Translations under genes and position numbers: made by a program
Shown here: positions 60,213 through 64,000 of the stretch, one piece after another
Numbering within the stretch: the first letter of the stretch is position 1
How the letters are laid out: every line of letters starts with the position of its first letter
Origin: Tildeniella nuda ZEHNDER 1965/U140
Lineage (GTDB): Bacteria > Cyanobacteriota > Cyanobacteriia > Leptolyngbyales > Leptolyngbyaceae
Length of the DNA stretch: 64,000 bases
Assembly (NCBI GenBank): GCA_019358895.1
Contig: JAHHIG010000006.1
Coordinates: 124,001-188,000 of the forward strand
Direction: 5' to 3'
Notes under the pieces: model-generated
What the model was told of the DNA's origin: nothing
The model's database searches: none
Seen by the model: the letters and a program-made list of their open reading frames with translations, nothing else

Positions 60213-60398
60213 ATGAAGGTGAAGGATATCATCAAACTGATTGAGCAGGATGGTTGGTACTTAGCTCGAACACGAGGCAGTCATCGGCAATATAAGCATC
60301 CTTACAAACCAGGTCTAGTGACTGTACCTGGAAAATTGAGTGACGATTTAGCGCCAGGAACTTTGGATAGTATTTTGAAGCAAGCGGGTTTGAAATAA
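60213..60398 (+). CDS. hicA: HicA-type mRNA interferase toxin
   Basis: A 61-residue HicA (YcfA/double-stranded RNA-binding fold) toxin. The catalytic His is in TRGSHRQYKHP (residue 24 region), and the fold is VKDIIKLIEQDGWYLARTRG followed by VTVPGKLSDDLAPGTLDSIL. HicA cleaves mRNA when not neutralised by HicB. The stop codon overlaps the hicB ATG by one base (TAATG), so the pair is translationally coupled. The order toxin-antitoxin is usual for this family. Confidence 0.92.
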   Translation: MKVKDIIKLIEQDGWYLARTRGSHRQYKHPYKPGLVTVPGKLSDDLAPGTLDSILKQAGLK

Positions 60399-60610
60399 TG
60401 CAGTATCTTATCGTCATTGAGAAGACAACAAATGGATATTCCGCTTATTCTCCTGACTTACAGGGATGTGTCTCAACGGGGGCAACCCATGAAGAGGTTG
60501 AACAGAATATGCATGAAGCGATCGTGTTTCATCTTGATGGCTTGAAACTGGAAGGTTTAGAGATTCCACGACCGACAACCTCATCAGCCTATGTTGAAGT
60601 CGCCGCCTAA
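60398..60610 (+). CDS. hicB: HicB-type antitoxin (short form)
   Basis: A 70-residue HicB with the partial RNase H-like fold: YLIVIEKTTNGYSAYSPDLQG, then VSTGATHEEVEQNMHEAIVF. It neutralises HicA. It lacks the C-terminal ribbon-helix-helix or HTH DNA-binding part that longer HicB proteins carry, so autoregulation may depend on another factor or be absent. Start ATG 60398 overlaps the hicA stop. Confidence 0.9.
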   Translation: MQYLIVIEKTTNGYSAYSPDLQGCVSTGATHEEVEQNMHEAIVFHLDGLKLEGLEIPRPTTSSAYVEVAA

Positions 60611-60750
60611 TACTGAGCTTGAGCTAACGATATTAAACTCATCTGTGAAAGGTTATTTGTTTTGGCTCAAGGGTGCTGTCAGGTCAGTTCCGACAGAGGT
60701 TTTCTTTGCAGGTTACTCGTTTGATTAGCGACTGTCGAAAGGATTAAACC

Positions 60751-62994
60751 CTATGCCGATCGCCGCAGCCGATCGAGTGCCGCCGATACTTCGGGAGCCA
60801 AACCAGCAAAGCGAATAGGCGTTCCTGTGAACCGAATCCGCACACAGTCTGGGTTGGTCGCTGCTCTATTTAAGACCTTGGCGTAGAGGTCATCCAGTTC
60901 AGCAGCAGCTTGAGATGGAGTAAGTAAATTAAGTTTGAGGTTGCTGAGTGGGGTAAGGAAGTGATCCGATCGCAGTTCAGCGCTTTTATCCGAAAGGCTA
61001 ACCAACGTGCCTTCAAACAGGGTGCCCACTGCATGTTTGCCTTCTAGAACGGTGTAGCGCACGGGTATTTCTGACGTGAGCATGACGAATGCTTCTTTTT
61101 CTTCGGGCAAAGAGAGATTGTGCTTGCCGCCGATGCCGTTGACATTGTGGAGAGTAACGGGGTCTTTGATGCCTTTAGGTTCAACCTGGATGTGTCTGTC
61201 CACATTCACAATGTTTCCAGCATCGCGGAACGTGCCGTCCGAAATGAGAATTTGTCCGCCAACGGTATAGGATTCGATGCGGGCTGCCAGGTTGACGTGA
61301 TTGCCGATGACGGTATATTTGGCGCGTCGTTGAGAGCCAATGTTACCGACTACAACTTCGCCTGTATTGATGCCAATGCCCATTTCGATCGCGGGTAGCC
61401 CAAGCTGCTGATTTTGCTGATTGACCTCTGCCATTGCTGACTGCATGGCGATCGCGCAGGCAACCGCACGTTCCGAATCGTCCTCCCGATAAATGGGCGC
61501 ACCAAACATGACAAAAACGCCATCCCCAATAAACTCATTGATGGTGCCGTTGTAGCGGTTGACTGTATCCGACATCATGCCCAGGTAGAGGTTGAGAATG
61601 GTTACGACCTGTTCAGGCGGCAGGCGTTCAGAGATGGCTGAAAAGCCACGCAGGTCAGAAATCAGAATGGTTACTTTCCGGCGTTCCCCACCGAGGGTTA
61701 AGCCACTTGGCGTTTCGAGCAAGCTGGCAACGACTTCATCGCTCAGATAGCGCCCAAACGTGCGGCGCATCTCAGCCGCAGACCGGGCGACATAACCCGT
61801 GATGACGATCGCAGACCCCATTAACGCCAGGAAGGGCGGCACAACAGGAAGCCACCATCCCTGTAAAAAAGCGATGTAGCCACCCGTCACCAGACAGCCT
61901 GAGGCAAACAGCACGCTGACCGTATTCCAGGGACGTATACCTGGTCTGCCCATATAACGCTGTCGCCAGCTTAAAATCGCCCCAACTGTTGCCCATCCTA
62001 AAATCCACAGTCCTTCTAGCGGTTCGCTCCAGGTTTTCAGTGTGGGCATTCGTTCATCCAGCGCGGCACTGAGAATCTGGCTGATCAGGTTGGCATGAAT
62101 GGTGACCCCTGCCATCCGTGTAGGAGCGGTTAAACTGCTGCTATATGGCACGTAGAACAAGTCTTTCAGGCTTTCGGCTGTGGCACCAATCAGCACAATG
62201 CGATCGCGCATCAAATCGGATGGCACCTTGCGCTCCAACACCTCTGTTAGCGTGATTGTCTGAAAACGCTGCATGGTGCCCCGATAGTTCAGCATGACCT
62301 GGTAGCCGCCTGCTTGAGCGCCGACATAGCTGCCCGTATTCGCGGTCAACGGTGGAAAGATGGCTGCACCTAGCTTTATGGTCTGATCAGCAGTCATCTC
62401 TGGCTCAATGCCGTTCTCTTTCAGGTAGAGGGCTGCCAGCGTGAACCCAAAGCTGAAGACGTTTTCACCTTGCTCATCTTCGAGGTAGAACAAGCCCCGA
62501 CGGATTTTCCCATCGCCATCCAGCGCGAAGTCATTTGCGCCAACCTGATCGCGCTGCTTTAGAGCGGGAGGTGGTTTCACCGGGGAACTATCGCTGCTGC
62601 TGCCAACTTTCTGGACACCGATGAGATTGGGTGTCGTTGCAAAGAGGTTAGCCAAGGTTTGACCACCTGGCTCTACAGGCAGATCGCGGTAGAGATCCAG
62701 CCCGATCGCCGCTGGTTTCTGCTGCTTAATCGTCTCCAACAAACCAGCGAGTTCTGCATCTGTCAGCGACCAATGCCCGACCTTCTGCACATCTGCCTCG
62801 TTGATTTCAACAATGACAATGCGAGGGTCGATCGCCTCTTGAGGACGCAGGAGAAAAAACTGATCCAGCACTGGAAATTCCAACGCTTGCAGTAAGCCCA
62901 GCGATCGCAGACCCAGAACGACGAACGTGACGCTGGGCACCGCGATGATCATTCCGCGCCATTGCCAGATCTTTTGTTTCAGCACGTTCCACAT
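60751..62994 (-). CDS. CHASE2-domain adenylate/guanylate cyclase
   Basis: A 747-residue (with ATG 62994) transmembrane sensor. An extracytoplasmic CHASE2 sensor (about 40-320, EFPVLDQFFLLRPQE and GATAESLKDLFYVPYSS) follows one N-terminal helix. Three membrane helices (about 330-415) come next, then a class III cyclase domain (about 435-620) with ILISDLRGFSAISERLPPEQ and NEFIGDGVFVMFGAP, holding the two metal Asp residues. The last 120 residues may form a PilZ-like domain (FEGTLVSLSDKSAELR), perhaps binding c-di-GMP. It should make cAMP or cGMP in response to an external signal. GTG 63012 is an alternative start. Confidence 0.87.
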   Translation of the reverse strand: MWNVLKQKIWQWRGMIIAVPSVTFVVLGLRSLGLLQALEFPVLDQFFLLRPQEAIDPRIVIVEINEADVQKVGHWSLTDAELAGLLETIKQQKPAAIGLDLYRDLPVEPGGQTLANLFATTPNLIGVQKVGSSSDSSPVKPPPALKQRDQVGANDFALDGDGKIRRGLFYLEDEQGENVFSFGFTLAALYLKENGIEPEMTADQTIKLGAAIFPPLTANTGSYVGAQAGGYQVMLNYRGTMQRFQTITLTEVLERKVPSDLMRDRIVLIGATAESLKDLFYVPYSSSLTAPTRMAGVTIHANLISQILSAALDERMPTLKTWSEPLEGLWILGWATVGAILSWRQRYMGRPGIRPWNTVSVLFASGCLVTGGYIAFLQGWWLPVVPPFLALMGSAIVITGYVARSAAEMRRTFGRYLSDEVVASLLETPSGLTLGGERRKVTILISDLRGFSAISERLPPEQVVTILNLYLGMMSDTVNRYNGTINEFIGDGVFVMFGAPIYREDDSERAVACAIAMQSAMAEVNQQNQQLGLPAIEMGIGINTGEVVVGNIGSQRRAKYTVIGNHVNLAARIESYTVGGQILISDGTFRDAGNIVNVDRHIQVEPKGIKDPVTLHNVNGIGGKHNLSLPEEKEAFVMLTSEIPVRYTVLEGKHAVGTLFEGTLVSLSDKSAELRSDHFLTPLSNLKLNLLTPSQAAAELDDLYAKVLNRAATNPDCVRIRFTGTPIRFAGLAPEVSAALDRLRRSA

Positions 62995-63101
62995 AGGGCA
63001 GTTCCAGGGCACTCAGACTCACAATTGAGCGCTCAGCTATGAGCTTTTTCTGATCACTAATCACTGCATCCGGACGATGGTCACGCCTCCAGCGATCGCA
63101 G

Positions 63102-63887
63102 CTACGGCTTCTCAGTGTTAGCAGTCACCAGGGGTGCCGCTGCAATTGCCTCTAACCCGACCGATCGCACCACGTCACGCCAGTCATTGAGAAACCTGGA
63201 GTTTTGTGGATATTTCTGCTGGAGGTCTGCAAGTTCGGTCAACGTTTCGTGCCAGATGCCAGCCTCGGCATACAGGTTTGGACGATTACCCGGTAAGGTC
63301 TTTTGGAGGGCTTTTGTCAGCGCGACATCGGGGTTCGATCGCTCAATCCATCCTTCTACCGTGGGGCTACCACTCAAGCCAGTAGTCGCATCGCAGAGCG
63401 TTGTCATAAACCAGTGATACTGCTTCCCTACTTGCAGGGCTGGGGCACTGTCTGGGAGGTCAAAGCGCACAATGCCTGCTGTGGCGGGTAGCGCAAAAGT
63501 GGTTTCGTAAACGACTTTGGTATCGTCATCGCTAAGGAGAAGGAACGCGGCTGTTTGTGCGGAAGATTGGGGAATGTAGACAAAAAAGCTGGGGCGCTCG
63601 GCAAAGGTGAATCCCAATCTGGTGTTCGGCACAACCGCTGTGAGCAGTTTGTTTGTCGGTTGCTGGCTACCTCGCAAACAGGAGCCACGGCTTGCCCCAC
63701 CGGCGGTCGATCGCGGTGCACCCCGTTTCGGCACTTTAAATTTAAGACTAACCTTGATGGGTGATGCGATCGCAGGACGGGGCACAGCCGTCTGTGTCGC
63801 GGCTGGTAGCTCAGTGACCAGCACAGACGGCACCAGTAAAGTTAGAGAAAGCAGCGTGTGGTAACGCCAACGTTTTGTGCCGAGCAT
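63102..63887 (-). CDS. DUF928 domain-containing secreted protein
   Basis: A 261-residue exported protein. Residues 1-30 form a signal peptide (YHTLLSLTLLVPSVLVTELP). The DUF928 core contains GSCLRGSQQPTNKLLTAVVP, RLGFTFAERPSFFVYIPQSS and GIVRFDLPDSAPALQVGKQY, typical of cyanobacterial members. It starts at ATG 63887. The CHASE2-cyclase gene begins 107 bases downstream on the same strand, a linkage between CHASE2 proteins and DUF928 that I have seen described as common in cyanobacteria. The function is unknown; a role in sensing or in the periplasm is possible. It probably forms an operon with the cyclase. Confidence 0.85.
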   Translation of the reverse strand: MLGTKRWRYHTLLSLTLLVPSVLVTELPAATQTAVPRPAIASPIKVSLKFKVPKRGAPRSTAGGASRGSCLRGSQQPTNKLLTAVVPNTRLGFTFAERPSFFVYIPQSSAQTAAFLLLSDDDTKVVYETTFALPATAGIVRFDLPDSAPALQVGKQYHWFMTTLCDATTGLSGSPTVEGWIERSNPDVALTKALQKTLPGNRPNLYAEAGIWHETLTELADLQQKYPQNSRFLNDWRDVVRSVGLEAIAAAPLVTANTEKP

Positions 63888-64000
63888 CGTAACTCCTCCC
63901 TCAGTTCTTTCAATAAGTGATTATAAGAGTGGTTACCTGTGAACTCACGACTGAATGTGAGGTTTCTAGACGTTTTCTACGTAAAGCAACTAGTTTCTTA

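Noticed and set aside
1-64000. tRNA, rRNA, tmRNA or RNase P RNA
   Set aside because: I scanned the gaps by eye for T-loop (GTTCGA) and conserved RNA motifs and found no convincing case; a covariance-model search could still reveal one.

Overview
This window is chromosomal DNA from a cyanobacterium. The evidence is the gene content (ntcA, psb30/ycf12, the carotenoid desaturase crtD, hemF, the rbp-rpsU pair, acnB, cyanobacterial DUF3084, DUF2993, DUF928, DUF1400 and DUF4168 proteins), the very frequent HIP1-type octamer GCGATCGC, and many 7-base tandem repeat arrays of the kind known from filamentous cyanobacteria. I did not compute base composition and cannot name the genus. No rRNA, tRNA, CRISPR array, prophage or intact insertion sequence was recognised.

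Layout. 0-5.8 kb: a polysaccharide cluster (GT61 transferase on the minus strand; GT4 transferase, Wzx-type flippase and second GT4 transferase on the plus strand). 5.9-11.6 kb: acnB, then a purine-degradation island in which guanine deaminase and a Rieske oxygenase form a minus-strand operon, with 5-hydroxyisourate hydrolase divergent to them. 11.9-12.6 kb: cold-type RNA-binding protein and ribosomal protein S21. 13.3-17.9 kb: an unknown protein, a fructosamine kinase, an M16 peptidase with a premature stop, and crtD. 18.5-25 kb: a sugar-oxidising SDR/lactonase pair, dipeptide-type ABC permeases without a binding protein, an AI-2E family membrane protein and a lone cysA. 25.1-30.2 kb: a secreted hydrolase operon and recJ. 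30.2-31 kb: two unknown AT-rich genes. 31.1-35.4 kb: alpha/beta hydrolase, psb30, then a plus-strand run of YkgJ-type protein, two half-size GDT1 manganese exporters, glutaredoxin and glutathione synthetase closed by a strong terminator. 35.6-41.2 kb (minus strand): GIY-YIG protein, STAS protein, hemF, YqgF-like resolvase, DUF3084 protein, ntcA. 41.7-49.7 kb: fabI, glgA, a secreted protein, mmsA, a type IV pilin, a transglutaminase/propeller protein. 50.2-54.1 kb: two small conserved proteins, then sucC and sucD. 54.3-58 kb: an ABC-2 export operon. 58.3-60.6 kb: pentapeptide protein, purK and hicAB. 60.7-63.9 kb: a CHASE2-cyclase and a DUF928 protein.

Working together: acnB, sucC and sucD serve the TCA cycle; ntcA reads 2-oxoglutarate and controls nitrogen assimilation, which fits a purine-scavenging island nearby. 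The manganese exporters next to glutaredoxin and glutathione synthetase suggest a metal and thiol homeostasis unit.

The most distinctive signals beyond ordinary genes are: heptamer repeat arrays that abut start codons, start at stop codons, and in two cases sit in frame inside genes; two small mobile elements with 9-base target duplications; a CAG-to-TAG type nonsense change in the M16 peptidase followed by its intact C-terminal tail; a Rieske oxygenase in a guanine deaminase operon; an intergenic region with several interlocking inverted repeats (possible structured RNA); and an AT-rich pair of unknown genes. I did not find a clear new defence or biosynthetic system.
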